Source: Candidatus Zipacnadia bacterium (GTDB lineage Bacteria; Armatimonadota; Zipacnadia; Zipacnadales; Zipacnadaceae). Taken from it: 43,734 nt of DNA. Below are positions 33,428 to 42,417 of this stretch, in pieces. Position 1 is the stretch's first letter; every line of letters starts with the position of its first letter. A model generated the notes under the pieces. That model was not told where the DNA came from. It searched no databases and saw only the letters and a program-made list of their open reading frames with translations. The stretch lies in assembly GCA_029820565.1 (NCBI GenBank), contig JALGUR010000013.1, positions 1-43,734 of the forward strand, read 5' to 3'. The translations under genes were made by a program, and so were the position numbers.

Positions 33428-33452
33428 TTTTCTGGCGCAGGGGTCAGCAAAA
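33428..33452 (+). promoter_or_regulatory. Conserved leader element before array gene 2
   Basis: TTTTCTGGCGCAGGGGTCAG followed by CAAAA. It is the TTTCTGGC-N6-GTCAGAAA element seen at 37429 and 42357, here with one inserted C in the right arm. It ends about 36 nt before the gene-2 ATG. Confidence 0.6.
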
Positions 33453-33488
33453 GTCCATTGTAACCACATTAGAAGAGAGGTGAGTAGT

Positions 33489-34745
33489 ATGGCTATACGA
33501 CTGGTATCGTCGGTACTGGTGTTAGTGGTGGTGCTTGTGGTGGGCAGTAGTGGGTCCGGGGCCGCTAAGCCGGTCTTCCGCAAGCCGCCGCCGGAGGGAG
33601 TCGTGGAAGTCGTGGGGGTTGCGGGGACGGGCAGCAGCCTGGTGGAGTTGAAGGACGGATCGGTGATGGTGGTCGGGGGGAGCAGCTATCGCATCTCCAC
33701 TGACGGCGGCGTGACCTGGGGGGAGGGCCAGTCCTTTAGTGGCGGGGCCGGTGGTGATGGCATCATCCGCCTGCAGTCGGGCGCTTTAGCGCTAATGAAC
33801 CGCGTCGCCACGGGCGGGAACCTGGAACGGGGCTGGCTGGGCGCCGAAATCCGGTTCTCTGAAGACGAGGGTCAGACGTGGGGAGAGCCTTTGCCCGTCA
33901 GGATGATGGGCACTCCCTATTATGACACGCTGATTCAACTCAGCACAGGGCGGCTGCTTTATCCGAGCCGTACCTGCTTCGGCAACCCCCAACATCCAGA
34001 CGTGGGCTACGGTGGCCATAGCACCTATCCGGAATTGGACATTGCCGCGGTGAGCCACTCTGATGACCTGGGCAAGACCTGGTACATCGGCATGAAAGAG
34101 CCGAAACTGGGCTGGGGACTCGACCAGTACGCCTCCAGCGTCCTGATGGGCTGGTTTGGTCCCGATGGGGAGCCCAATGGACAATTAGGCATAACCGCGT
34201 GTGACGAGCCCAGCGTGGCCGAGACCAAGGATGGTCGGGTGCTGTTCTTTGGCCGTTCCGCCGTAGGCCGGATTGTGTACAGTTATAGCAGCGACGGAGG
34301 CGAAGTCTGGGACGCGGTGCGGCCCACTGAGTTGGTGAGCTGCTATTCTCCCAATCGGCTACGGGCTATCCCGGCCACGGGCGACTTGATCTGCGTATGG
34401 AATCAGGTTTCGCCTGAAGAGAATGAGTACGGTTGGCGACGACGGCGCTTGTCGGCCGCTATCTCACAGGACAGCGGGGAGACCTGGGGCCACTTCAAGA
34501 CCCTGGAGCTCAGCACGGGACTGGAGGATATTGACCGCATCGAGCCCACACTGCCAATTTACTGGACAAGAGTGGGCAGCCAGCCGAAGCCGGTGCCGCC
34601 CGATGCGGCTCTGTTTCATTATCCCAATGTGAAGTTCGCCGGGGACAAAGTGTACATCATGTATGCGCGGGTTGGCGTGGTGGAAGGTAAATCGCAGAAC
34701 CAAGCAGTGATGCGCATCTACCCGCTGGAGTACTTCTACCAGTAG
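33489..34745 (+). CDS. Array gene 2: secreted Asp-box (BNR/sialidase-like) protein
   Basis: 418 aa from ATG 33489, after AGAGGTGAGTAGT. The signal peptide (MAIRLVSSVLVLVVVLVVGS) is followed by KPVFRKPPPEGVVEVVGV. Five Asp boxes: STDGGVTW, SEDEGQTW, SDDLGKTW, SSDGGEVW, SQDSGETW. It carries the NEYGWRRRRLSAAIS variant and VGSQPKPVPPDAA near the C-terminus, both shared with genes 5 and 7, so these three form a subgroup. Compared with gene 1 it has a different middle (PKLGWGLDQYASSVLMGWF). It ends MRIYPLEYFYQ. Substrate unknown; cell-surface glycan binding or cleavage is the best family-level guess. Confidence 0.88.
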   Translation: MAIRLVSSVLVLVVVLVVGSSGSGAAKPVFRKPPPEGVVEVVGVAGTGSSLVELKDGSVMVVGGSSYRISTDGGVTWGEGQSFSGGAGGDGIIRLQSGALALMNRVATGGNLERGWLGAEIRFSEDEGQTWGEPLPVRMMGTPYYDTLIQLSTGRLLYPSRTCFGNPQHPDVGYGGHSTYPELDIAAVSHSDDLGKTWYIGMKEPKLGWGLDQYASSVLMGWFGPDGEPNGQLGITACDEPSVAETKDGRVLFFGRSAVGRIVYSYSSDGGEVWDAVRPTELVSCYSPNRLRAIPATGDLICVWNQVSPEENEYGWRRRRLSAAISQDSGETWGHFKTLELSTGLEDIDRIEPTLPIYWTRVGSQPKPVPPDAALFHYPNVKFAGDKVYIMYARVGVVEGKSQNQAVMRIYPLEYFYQ

Positions 34746-34845
34746 CCCAGCCGCCGCCAGCGCACAATTGGATAATGCCCGAGCGTCTTACAGGTGCCGG
34801 GGTCGTATAAGCATGCCTTTACACTTTTGGAAAGTAGGTAACAGC

Positions 34846-36060
34846 ATGCGATTATTTTGCTTGGTAATGGTGTCGCTATTGATGGGTGTCGCCATACTGA
34901 CCAGCTCGGGACGCGCGGCACCGCAAGACCTGTTCCCGCCTAAAGTGCTGCCCAACGGGGTCGTAGAGGTTGTGGGTCTGGGCTGCCGGAGTTTGATTGA
35001 ACTCAAGGATGGCTCACTGTTAGCCAGCAATGGGCGAGTGTCCGCTGATGGTGGCCTGACCTGGACCGAGCCGCGTCCATTCGCCGCTGAAGGGGCCGAG
35101 GACATAAGTCCCTACGGCACGAGTCTCCTCCGGCTCAACTCCGGGGCCTTGGCGCTGGTATATAGAGGACAGGGTGACACGGACGCTACCGGGGCTAAAA
35201 TGTGGCTATCAGAAGATGAAAGTAACACCTGGGGGCCGCCACGCTCCATCAAACTACAGGGTGGCCCCTACCACGACACTATGATCCAACTTAGTAGCGG
35301 CCGTCTGTTGTACCCCAGTCGTATCGCCTATAGCGGCTCCCACCACACCGACCTCAAATCCAGTGGACATACCACTATCCCGGAGATGTGCGTTAGTTCC
35401 ATCCATTATTCGGATGACTTGGGGCAGAGGTGGAAAAGGGCACCGGGTTATCTGATTGGCTGGTTTGACTACCTGGGCACACCCAACGGCGATGCAGGAA
35501 TGACCGCCTGCGATGAGCCGTGTGTGGCGGAAACTGCCGATGGGCGGGTTTTGTTCTTCGCCCGCTCCCAGGCGGGGCGAGTTGTGTACAGTTATAGTAG
35601 CGATGAAGGAGAGCGGTGGACGGCAGTACGACCCACTGAGTTGGCTTCTTCGTTTTCGCCCTCTCGGCTACGGCGCATCCCGGCGACTGGCGACTTGATA
35701 TGCGTGTGGAATCAGGTCTCAGCCGAAGAGATCGAGCGCCGCGATTGGCGGGGGCGCCTGTCGGTGGCTATCTCCCAGGACAGTGGGGAGACCTGGGGGC
35801 ACTTTAAGACTATTGAGCTTGCCCCGGGCATGGCGGATATGGCCCACATCACCCCGGAGTTGCCGATTAAGTGGCGCCGTATTGACCAGCGCGAGGGCAA
35901 GCGCTCCAGCGATTATTTTTGTTACGCCAACGTGCGCTTTGTCGGCGATAAAGTGTACGTCATCTACAAGCGTGGTCGGCATGAGAAGAAAGAGGGTAAA
36001 ACGGTGCTCCGCCGAGAGATGCCGCTGCGCATCAACCCGCTGGAGTGGTTCTATGAATAG
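34846..36060 (+). CDS. Array gene 3: secreted Asp-box (BNR/sialidase-like) protein, divergent member
   Basis: 404 aa from ATG 34846 (GTAGGT 6 nt upstream). The leader lacks the TTTCTGGC element and the AGAGGTGA ribosome-binding site of its neighbours, and the signal peptide (MRLFCLVMVSLLMGVAILTSS) is unrelated to theirs. The mature start is PQDLFPPKVLPNGVVEVVGLG rather than KPVFRKPPP. Asp boxes: SADGGLTW, SEDESNTW (glycine lost), SDDLGQRW, SSDEGERW, SQDSGETW. The family end is changed to LRINPLEWFYE. It is the most diverged copy after gene 6 and perhaps the oldest or an independently acquired one. Confidence 0.87.
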   Translation: MRLFCLVMVSLLMGVAILTSSGRAAPQDLFPPKVLPNGVVEVVGLGCRSLIELKDGSLLASNGRVSADGGLTWTEPRPFAAEGAEDISPYGTSLLRLNSGALALVYRGQGDTDATGAKMWLSEDESNTWGPPRSIKLQGGPYHDTMIQLSSGRLLYPSRIAYSGSHHTDLKSSGHTTIPEMCVSSIHYSDDLGQRWKRAPGYLIGWFDYLGTPNGDAGMTACDEPCVAETADGRVLFFARSQAGRVVYSYSSDEGERWTAVRPTELASSFSPSRLRRIPATGDLICVWNQVSAEEIERRDWRGRLSVAISQDSGETWGHFKTIELAPGMADMAHITPELPIKWRRIDQREGKRSSDYFCYANVRFVGDKVYVIYKRGRHEKKEGKTVLRREMPLRINPLEWFYE

Positions 36061-36099
36061 TACAGCCACGCTATGAGATAGGGCGATCACAAGTTGGCA

Positions 36100-36125
36100 T
36101 TTTCTGGTACTAAGGTCAGAGAAAG
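36100..36125 (+). promoter_or_regulatory. Conserved leader element before array gene 4
   Basis: TTTTCTGGTACTAAGGTCAG followed by AGAAAG. The TCTGG and TCAGA arms are kept while the centre differs from the other copies. It ends about 33 nt before the ATG at 36159. Confidence 0.55.
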
Positions 36126-36158
36126 TCTGTATCTGCAATCGAAAAAGAGGTGAGTAGT

Positions 36159-37391
36159 ATGTATGATGCACGTTTGCTGTGGCCGGTGGCGGTATTGATG
36201 ACAATGTTTTTGGTGTCTGCTCGTGGACCAGCAGTAGCCAAACCGGTCTTCCGCAAGCCACCCCCGGAGGGTGTAATAGAGGTGTTGGCTGGCATTGGTC
36301 GCAGTTGGAGCCTTGTGGAACTGCAGGATGGCTCGCTAATGGCCGTGGGAGGAAGTAATTACAGAATCTCAACCGATGGGGGCCAGAGCTGGGGTGATTC
36401 GCAGGCACTGGGTGAGGGCGTCTCGGGTAATGGTATCATCCGGCTCAACTCCGGGGCCTTGGCCTTGACCGATGGGAAGAGACTATGGTTATCCGAGGAT
36501 GACGGAAAGACATGGGGACAGCCGCGGGACATTAGCATGCTCGGCTCCCCCTACTATGATACTCTGATTCAACTCAGCAGCGGTCGCCTGCTTGTCCCCA
36601 GCCGCACCTGCTATTCGTGTAAGCCGCCGGACTTAGCGTGCCAACCGCAGTCCCGGGGCACCTGGCATGGCCGCAGCGTAGCTGTGGAAGGCCACGGCCA
36701 CGCGCCTGAGTTAGATGTTGCCGCTGTCAGTCGTTCTGGTGATCTGGGCAAAACCTGGGAGCGCTCTGGTTATCTGATGGGCTGGTTTGACGAGGAAGGC
36801 ATCCCCAACGGCTATGGGGCCCACACCTCCTGTGATGAGCCGGGTGTGGCCGAAACTGCCGATGGCCGGGTGCTGTTCTTGGCTCGCTCGCAGGTCGGAC
36901 GGCTGGTGTACAGTTACAGCAGCGATGGTGGCGAGTCCTGGACGGCAGTGCGGCCTACTGAACTGGCCTCCTCCTACTCGCCGCCGCGTCTGCGGAGCAT
37001 ACCGCAGACCGGCGACTTGATATGTGTGTGGAACGAAGTCTCGGGCGAAGAGATTCGCCGCGGCTATCGACGGGGGCGACTGTCGGTAGCCATCTCGGAG
37101 GATAGCGGTGAGAGTTGGGGACACTTCAAGACCATTGAAGTGAGTGAGGGCTTGGAGGATGTGGAGCCTGTCGAGCCCGACGCGGCGATCAAGTGGGTGC
37201 GCGGGCGCGACGACGTCGGTGAACTACCCGAGGGTTTTTCGGTATTCCGCTATGCCAATGTGTGCTTCGCAGGGGATAAGGTCTACATATTGTACGCCCG
37301 CGAATGGCTGGAGGAGCGCGGCGAAGACGAAGCAGGTATGGCCCGAGAGCAAGTCCTGCGCATCTATCCGATAGAGTACTTCTATCAGTAG
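36159..37391 (+). CDS. Array gene 4: secreted Asp-box (BNR/sialidase-like) protein
   Basis: 410 aa from ATG 36159 after AAGAGGTGAGTAGT. Signal peptide MYDARLLWPVAVLMTMFLVS, then KPVFRKPPPEGVIEVLAGIG. Asp boxes: STDGGQSW, SEDDGKTW, SGDLGKTW, SSDGGESW, SEDSGESW. The segment SRGTWHGRSVAVEGHGHAPE near residues 165-184 is also present in genes 1 and 6 (GSWRGMKVGLEGHYHYPE, GTWKGQRYDVEGHGHTPE), and it has RRGYRRGRLS like them, so these form the second subgroup. Ends LRIYPIEYFYQ. Molecular function as for the other copies. Confidence 0.88.
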   Translation: MYDARLLWPVAVLMTMFLVSARGPAVAKPVFRKPPPEGVIEVLAGIGRSWSLVELQDGSLMAVGGSNYRISTDGGQSWGDSQALGEGVSGNGIIRLNSGALALTDGKRLWLSEDDGKTWGQPRDISMLGSPYYDTLIQLSSGRLLVPSRTCYSCKPPDLACQPQSRGTWHGRSVAVEGHGHAPELDVAAVSRSGDLGKTWERSGYLMGWFDEEGIPNGYGAHTSCDEPGVAETADGRVLFLARSQVGRLVYSYSSDGGESWTAVRPTELASSYSPPRLRSIPQTGDLICVWNEVSGEEIRRGYRRGRLSVAISEDSGESWGHFKTIEVSEGLEDVEPVEPDAAIKWVRGRDDVGELPEGFSVFRYANVCFAGDKVYILYAREWLEERGEDEAGMAREQVLRIYPIEYFYQ

Positions 37392-37428
37392 CCCAAGTGG
37401 GCCGGGCAAGCATATCACAAGTCGGTGG

Positions 37429-37450
37429 TTTCTGGCGTTAGGGTCAGAAA
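37429..37450 (+). promoter_or_regulatory. Conserved leader element before array gene 5
   Basis: TTTCTGGC (37429-37436), GTTAGG, GTCAGAAA (37443-37450). The arms pair over 8 bp with one G-T wobble, so the element may be an RNA hairpin or a protein-binding site. It ends 38 nt before the ATG. Confidence 0.65.
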
Positions 37451-37488
37451 GAGTATGTTGTAGCAATCTTAGAAGAGAGGTGAATATT

Positions 37489-38724
37489 ATGTATGTACGG
37501 ATGGTATTGTCGGCATTGGTGTTGGTGGCGGTGTTTGTGGTGAGCAGCAGTGGACCTGGAGTAGCTAAACCCGTCTGGCGCAAGCCGCCGCCGGAGGGGG
37601 TGGTGGAGTTAGTGGGCGTCGCGGGGTCAAAAGGTACTCTGGTAGAATTGCAGGATGGCTCGGTGATGCTGGTTCAGGGCGGCAGCTATCGCATCTCCAC
37701 TGATGGGGGGCTGACCTGGGGCGATTCCCAGTCGCTAGGTGAAGGTGTCTCGGGTAAGGGCATCATCCGCCTGCAGTCCGGAGCTCTGGCGCTGACGGGT
37801 GGGCAAAATATGTGGTTATCTGAAGACGAGGGTAAGACCTGGGGACCGGCCCTACCGCTCAGGACGATAGAGGGCCACGATGCCTGGAAGGACAACATGA
37901 TTCAGCTCAGTACTGGCCGACTGGTGCTGCCCAGTCACTACTGCTTCAGGAACCCTCAGCATCCTGATGTCGGCTATAGGGGACACAGCACTTACCCGGA
38001 GATTCTCGTTTCTCTGATTGCCTACTCCGACGACGAGGGGCAAACCTGGCACGTCGGCCCAGCGGAGTTGAAGCCCAACGTTTCCTGGGTCAAGGATATT
38101 GACGCATGGTCGGCGGGCATCCTCATGGGCTGGTTTGACTACGAGGGCACTCCCAACGGTGAGGGCGGGGTAACGGAGTGTTCCGAGCCCAATGTGGCCG
38201 AGACTAAAGACGGTCGGGTGCTGTTCTTCGCTCGCTCGCCAACGGGGCGGATAGTCTACAGCTACAGCAGTGATGGCGGCGAGACTTGGCTGGCGGTGCG
38301 GCCCACCGAACTGAACAGCTCTTCCTCACCGAATCGGCTCCGGCGTATCCCGCAGACCGGGGATTTCCTCTGTGTATGGAACCAGGTCTCGCCGGAAGAG
38401 AATGAGTACGGCTGGCGGCGCAATCGGTTGTCGGCGGCTATCTCGCGGGACGATGGCGCCACCTGGGAGAACTTCAAGACTCTGGAGCTGAGCGCGGGCC
38501 TGGACGACATTGAGCACCTTGAGCCCACGCTGCCGATAAAGTGGAGCCGAGTGGGCAGTAATCCCAAGCCGCTGCCAGCTGACTCGGCCATCTTCACCTA
38601 TCCCAATGTGTGCTTTGCCGGCGATAAAGTCTACATTATGTATCACCGCGCCTGGCACGAGGAGGACGGACGGAAGGTGGAGCAGGTAATGCGCATCTAC
38701 CCGGTAGAGTACTTCTATCAGTAG
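37489..38724 (+). CDS. Array gene 5: secreted Asp-box (BNR/sialidase-like) protein, near-twin of gene 7
   Basis: 411 aa from ATG 37489, after AGAGGTGAATATT. Signal peptide MYVRMVLSALVLVAVFVVSS, then KPVWRKPPPEGVVELVGVAG. Asp boxes: STDGGLTW, SEDEGKTW, SDDEGQTW, SSDGGETW, SRDDGATW. The stretch 37915-38170 is almost the same as 42865-43100 in gene 7 at the DNA level. The C-terminus stops at YFYQ where gene 7 and gene 6 have YFYQE, and the sequence after the stop is unrelated to theirs, so the 3' end lies at a rearrangement junction. Confidence 0.88.
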   Translation: MYVRMVLSALVLVAVFVVSSSGPGVAKPVWRKPPPEGVVELVGVAGSKGTLVELQDGSVMLVQGGSYRISTDGGLTWGDSQSLGEGVSGKGIIRLQSGALALTGGQNMWLSEDEGKTWGPALPLRTIEGHDAWKDNMIQLSTGRLVLPSHYCFRNPQHPDVGYRGHSTYPEILVSLIAYSDDEGQTWHVGPAELKPNVSWVKDIDAWSAGILMGWFDYEGTPNGEGGVTECSEPNVAETKDGRVLFFARSPTGRIVYSYSSDGGETWLAVRPTELNSSSSPNRLRRIPQTGDFLCVWNQVSPEENEYGWRRNRLSAAISRDDGATWENFKTLELSAGLDDIEHLEPTLPIKWSRVGSNPKPLPADSAIFTYPNVCFAGDKVYIMYHRAWHEEDGRKVEQVMRIYPVEYFYQ

Positions 38725-38745
38725 AGACTGTTGCAGAGGCCCCGC

Positions 38746-38775
38746 TTGACATTTTAGGGGGGCGGGGGTTATTAA
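38746..38775 (+). promoter_or_regulatory. Possible promoter downstream of array gene 5
   Basis: TTGACA (38746-38751), 18-nt spacer, TATTAA (38770-38775, 4/6). It would read toward the inserted gene at 39151 with a leader of about 370 nt. Weak evidence. Confidence 0.35.
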
Positions 38776-39132
38776 GATGGGGTAGTTGCAGCCAGTTGCG
38801 CCACTGCGGGCTGGTCCGAGTCACTATTCAGGTGCTGATTACTTGTATCGTGGTCAACTGCAAGCGGGTGGTGAGGCTCCTGGAAGCAGGCTGTGGCCCG
38901 CCCCGAGCAGTACTGTGCCTGGCGGGCCGGAAAGCGAGGTGAGAGAAGGCAGGAGGGGAAAAACTGAGCAAGGTCTGTGCCCTGTGCGGGTGCGAGTAGC
39001 CAAAATGGGTGACGCAGACCCCAGCAACCCAATAGCCGTTGACGCTCCAACCGGGATCTTTTCAAACTCCGAACGTGCCCTCTCCTTGAGGAGAGGTAAC
39101 TTTGCCAATACTCTCACCAAAGGGGGACATAC
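38776..39132. other. Gene-free stretch before the inserted gene, with a hairpin
   Basis: No supported gene. It contains CCTCTCC-TTGA-GGAGAGG (39079-39096), a perfect 7-bp stem with a tetraloop, about 55 nt upstream of the next gene. The rest has no similarity that I can see to the array spacers. A minus-strand open frame through it shows no conserved motif. Confidence 0.45.
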
Positions 39133-39150
39133 TTGAAGGAAGCGCTTCAT

Positions 39151-40971
39151 ATGCAGTTGTACACAGTATTGGCCACAGCCGCATGTCTGGTGTGTCTGGC
39201 TGTCGCCGGGCCATCGCAGGCCGCAGACGTGAGAGTGCTCAACAACCTGGTCTCAGAACTGCTGAACATCGAGGACCCGTCAGCAGGAGATACCCACACA
39301 TTTCTCAATCCCCGCGAGGGTTTTGTGTTCGTGCGGGTCGAGGGCGCCCAGGACCCCCCCGTCAGCATTGATGGCGAGACGGTGGTCATGCGCCAGGTCG
39401 GGCCCAGCCATGAGGGGATGTTGCACCGTCCGGAGGGCGAGCACGCCATCACGGTGGGAGGTCAAACCTCCTCGCGGTTGATTGTCCGTGCCGTCGGGGA
39501 ACTGTTCTACGACGTATACTCACTGTCGGCCAACCCCTATTGCCCGGAGATCGGCATACCGGGACGCGGCACCTACGACTGGCAGTGGCTGCGTGAGCAC
39601 GTCCTGGATCATTATAACTGCATCATCGCACACGACAATACACTTGGCCGCTGGGAGGAGATGCGCGAGTGGACATCGGAAGGCAAATGGTGGATGAGCC
39701 GAACGAACCTGAAATTCTATACCATGAAACATTTCGGAGGAGATGTATACGAGCAAAACGTTGACGCTCAATACGAGCACTTTTTCCAGAGCCCAGGTGT
39801 ATGGCATCCGCTGATGAAAGGCTTCTGGATAGACGAGTTCGGCACCGGCCATCCGAGCGACCTGTGGCCCATCTGGTGTGAGGCCATCCGGCGGATCAAG
39901 GCTACCCCGGAGTTCGAGGGCAGGCGGTGCTATGCCTATACTGATTCTGGCGGTGGTGATGCAGAACTCATACAGACGATTGTGGAGAGGGGCGGCAGAA
40001 TGGCCCGCGAATGGTACCTGGGCGAGCTAAGGCCCGCAAGCAGAGGCGAACCTGCGGCAGTCCTGATCAACGAGAATTGGGAGATGGAGCGTAGGCGTGC
40101 TTGGGAGGCAGCGGCTCCCGGGGCCCATTCCACAAACCTCATAGTGGTCCTGGGAACCTTCTCCTCACCTCCCGGAAGCCAGGACCTTTATCCTGATTAC
40201 GACTACAACGTCTTCCTGGACATGCAGATGCAGTTCGTCGCCACATCTCCCGTCTTTGAGGGCGCCGCCGGCGTCGTGGGCTACTACTCTCCCTACATGG
40301 CAGAGGAGCAGATGAGGCTCCTGGCTCGCCTGGTCCGCCACTACGCCATTGAGGGCCGCACGGACCGGTTTCTCGACGATTCCTATGAGCTTGATCATCT
40401 GACGAACCCCGACTTCCGCGATGGAACGAATGGTTGGGCATTAACGCCGGCCGAGCCGGACGCCATCGGTGCGGTGGTCGCCAAGGGCTTCGGAATTCTG
40501 CAGGGCAGATCGCAAGCACACATAGGCCATCCTGAACCGGCACATGGCGATACAGGGCTGCTGACCCGCCGCAGCAAAGCCGGCCCGAATCGCTTTGCGC
40601 AGGAGTTGCGCAACCTCCAACCAGGCAGGCTCTACTCGCTGCGTTTCTTCACCGGCAACTACCGCGATCTGATGGACGGTCGCTCGCGCGAGTATAAGCA
40701 CGCCTTGGGCGTTCAGGTCGAGGAAGGTGAGTTACAGACGGAATTGCAGTATGATGTCTATTCGGCGCTGGCATGGACGGCAAAGGTCGTTGGCCCGTTC
40801 GGGCCGAAGAATCCGTACGGGTGGAATTATCATCAGAGAGTTTTCCGCGCGACATCGGACACGGCGCTGCTGAGCTGCTCTGACTGGGCTGCTCCTAATG
40901 AGCCGGGCGGCGAGGCCGGTGAAGAGCTGATCTGGAATTTCATACAAGTGCAGCCGTACTTTGAGGGTTAA
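39151..40971 (+). CDS. Secreted protein of unknown function inserted in the array (glycoside-hydrolase-like plus C-terminal jelly roll)
   Basis: 606 aa from ATG 39151 (AAGGAAG 8 nt upstream); a TTG at 39133 after AGGGGG is possible. Signal peptide MQLYTVLATAACLVCLAVAG, cleavage near SQA-AD. Residues about 130-390 contain TIM-barrel-like segments (YDWQWLREHVLDHYNCIIAH, GFWIDEFGTGHPSDLW, AVLINENWEMERR) with acidic residues at strand ends that could be catalytic, as in glycoside hydrolases. Residues about 415-600 begin HLTNPDFRDGTNGWALTP, the opening of CBM_4_9-like carbohydrate-binding jelly rolls. No Asp boxes. It splits array genes 5 and 6. Glycan processing is inference. Confidence 0.72.
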   Translation: MQLYTVLATAACLVCLAVAGPSQAADVRVLNNLVSELLNIEDPSAGDTHTFLNPREGFVFVRVEGAQDPPVSIDGETVVMRQVGPSHEGMLHRPEGEHAITVGGQTSSRLIVRAVGELFYDVYSLSANPYCPEIGIPGRGTYDWQWLREHVLDHYNCIIAHDNTLGRWEEMREWTSEGKWWMSRTNLKFYTMKHFGGDVYEQNVDAQYEHFFQSPGVWHPLMKGFWIDEFGTGHPSDLWPIWCEAIRRIKATPEFEGRRCYAYTDSGGGDAELIQTIVERGGRMAREWYLGELRPASRGEPAAVLINENWEMERRRAWEAAAPGAHSTNLIVVLGTFSSPPGSQDLYPDYDYNVFLDMQMQFVATSPVFEGAAGVVGYYSPYMAEEQMRLLARLVRHYAIEGRTDRFLDDSYELDHLTNPDFRDGTNGWALTPAEPDAIGAVVAKGFGILQGRSQAHIGHPEPAHGDTGLLTRRSKAGPNRFAQELRNLQPGRLYSLRFFTGNYRDLMDGRSREYKHALGVQVEEGELQTELQYDVYSALAWTAKVVGPFGPKNPYGWNYHQRVFRATSDTALLSCSDWAAPNEPGGEAGEELIWNFIQVQPYFEG

Positions 40972-41039
40972 GGATGTACCCTCTCTTTTTTGAGAAGTGA
41001 GTTTGGCAACAGTCTGTGTCTAAGAAAGAGGTGAGCAGT

Positions 41040-42317
41040 ATGCATGCGAATGAGTTGGTGCTGATGTTAGTGGGAATAGGTATGATTATGTTGGCGACGG
41101 GTCGGGCGGCGGCGGCGGAGGGCTCAGTCGTCAGCACACCCCTGCCCGCCGGGGTAGTGGAACTGGTCGGAGTGGCGGGGATGAGCAATGGCCTGGTGGA
41201 ACTGAAGGATGGATCGCTATTGATGAACGATGGACGAATCTCCACCGACGGCGGTCTAACCTGGGGGGAAGGGCGGTCCTTTGGCGAAGGGATATCCGGC
41301 TCGGGCCTGCTGCGGCTGCAGTCCGGCGCTCTGGCCCTCACCCAGAGTGTGGGGTATGGCAAAGGAATGATGTGGGTATCCGCTGATGAGGCTCAGACCT
41401 GGGAGCCCTGTTCTCCCGTCAAGACACCGGGCGGGCCTGATTATGCTATGGCGGACGTGATGATTCAACTGAACAGCGGTCGGCTACTGTATCCCTGGGA
41501 CTGCGATTATGTGGGCGAGCACCCGGAGATGATGTATAAAGATATGCTGGCCTGGGGAACCTGGAAGGGTCAACGGTATGACGTTGAAGGTCACGGACAC
41601 ACGCCGGAATACTTCGCCACCGGCATCAGCTACTCCGATGACCAGGGCACAACCTGGCACTTGGACCGTCGCTTCGGCGGCGGCTGTCCGCTGGTGTTAA
41701 TGGGCTGGTTTGATTTCGAAGGAAACCCTAACGGCATGTGTGGCATCACGCCGTGCGGCGAGTCCAGCGTGGCCGAGACTAACGATGGCCGCGTGCTGAT
41801 GTTTGGCCGCTCAACCGTGGGGCGCATTGTCCACAGTTATAGCAATGACGATGGCAAGAGTTGGTCGGCGGTCTTACCTACCGAATTAGCGGCCTCCAAT
41901 TCCCCGCCGCGACTGCGGCGCATCCCTAAGACCGGCGACCTGCTATGCGTATGGAACCAGGTCTCGGGCGAAGAGATTCGCCGCGGCTATCGGCGGGGGC
42001 GGCTCTCGGCGGCCATCTCCAAAGACAGTGGCGCCACCTGGGAGAACTTCAAGACCATTGAGGTCAGCGAGGGCTTGGAGGATGGGCCTCGGGTCTATCC
42101 CGACCCGGAGAGCAGAATGGTGCGCGCCCGTCAGGATGTCGGTGAACTGCCTGATGGCTGGGCCTACTTTCACTACTGCAATGTGTGTTTTGCCGGCGAT
42201 AAAGTGTATATCATGTACGCTCGGGGCAGCCCCCTGTTAGGTATCGCCGAGCAGAACCTGCACAAGCAGGAGAGTGTTGTGCGCATCTACCCGGTAGAGT
42301 ACTTCTATCAGGAGTAA
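41040..42317 (+). CDS. Array gene 6: secreted Asp-box (BNR/sialidase-like) protein
   Basis: 425 aa from ATG 41040 after AAGAGGTGAGCAGT. Signal peptide MHANELVLMLVGIGMIMLAT then EGSVVSTPLPAGVVELVGVAG, so the KPVWRKPPP start is absent. Asp boxes: STDGGLTW, SADEAQTW (glycine replaced), SDDQGTTW, SNDDGKSW, SKDSGATW. Middle of the GTWKGQRYDVEGHGHTPE subgroup (genes 1 and 4). Ends VRIYPVEYFYQE. Its leader lacks a clear TTTCTGGC element; instead CAGTCTGTGTCTAAGAAAGA precedes the ribosome-binding site. Downstream sequence (GACCTGCGCCGGGGG) is repeated after gene 7. Confidence 0.87.
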   Translation: MHANELVLMLVGIGMIMLATGRAAAAEGSVVSTPLPAGVVELVGVAGMSNGLVELKDGSLLMNDGRISTDGGLTWGEGRSFGEGISGSGLLRLQSGALALTQSVGYGKGMMWVSADEAQTWEPCSPVKTPGGPDYAMADVMIQLNSGRLLYPWDCDYVGEHPEMMYKDMLAWGTWKGQRYDVEGHGHTPEYFATGISYSDDQGTTWHLDRRFGGGCPLVLMGWFDFEGNPNGMCGITPCGESSVAETNDGRVLMFGRSTVGRIVHSYSNDDGKSWSAVLPTELAASNSPPRLRRIPKTGDLLCVWNQVSGEEIRRGYRRGRLSAAISKDSGATWENFKTIEVSEGLEDGPRVYPDPESRMVRARQDVGELPDGWAYFHYCNVCFAGDKVYIMYARGSPLLGIAEQNLHKQESVVRIYPVEYFYQE

Positions 42318-42356
42318 GACCTGCGCCGGGGGCGAATTGTATGACAAGTTAGTATT

Positions 42357-42378
42357 TTTCTGGCGTTAGGGTCAGAAA
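42357..42378 (+). promoter_or_regulatory. Conserved leader element before array gene 7
   Basis: TTTCTGGC (42357-42364), GTTAGG, GTCAGAAA (42371-42378), identical to the gene-5 element. It ends 39 nt before the ATG at 42418. Confidence 0.65.
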
Positions 42379-42417
42379 GAATCTGTTCGTACCAATCTCA
42401 AGAAAGAGGTGAGTAAT

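Noticed and set aside
38854-39150. 98-codon minus-strand frame between array gene 5 and the inserted gene
   Set aside because: Proline/leucine-rich without a motif, no ribosome-binding site; probably chance in GC-rich DNA.
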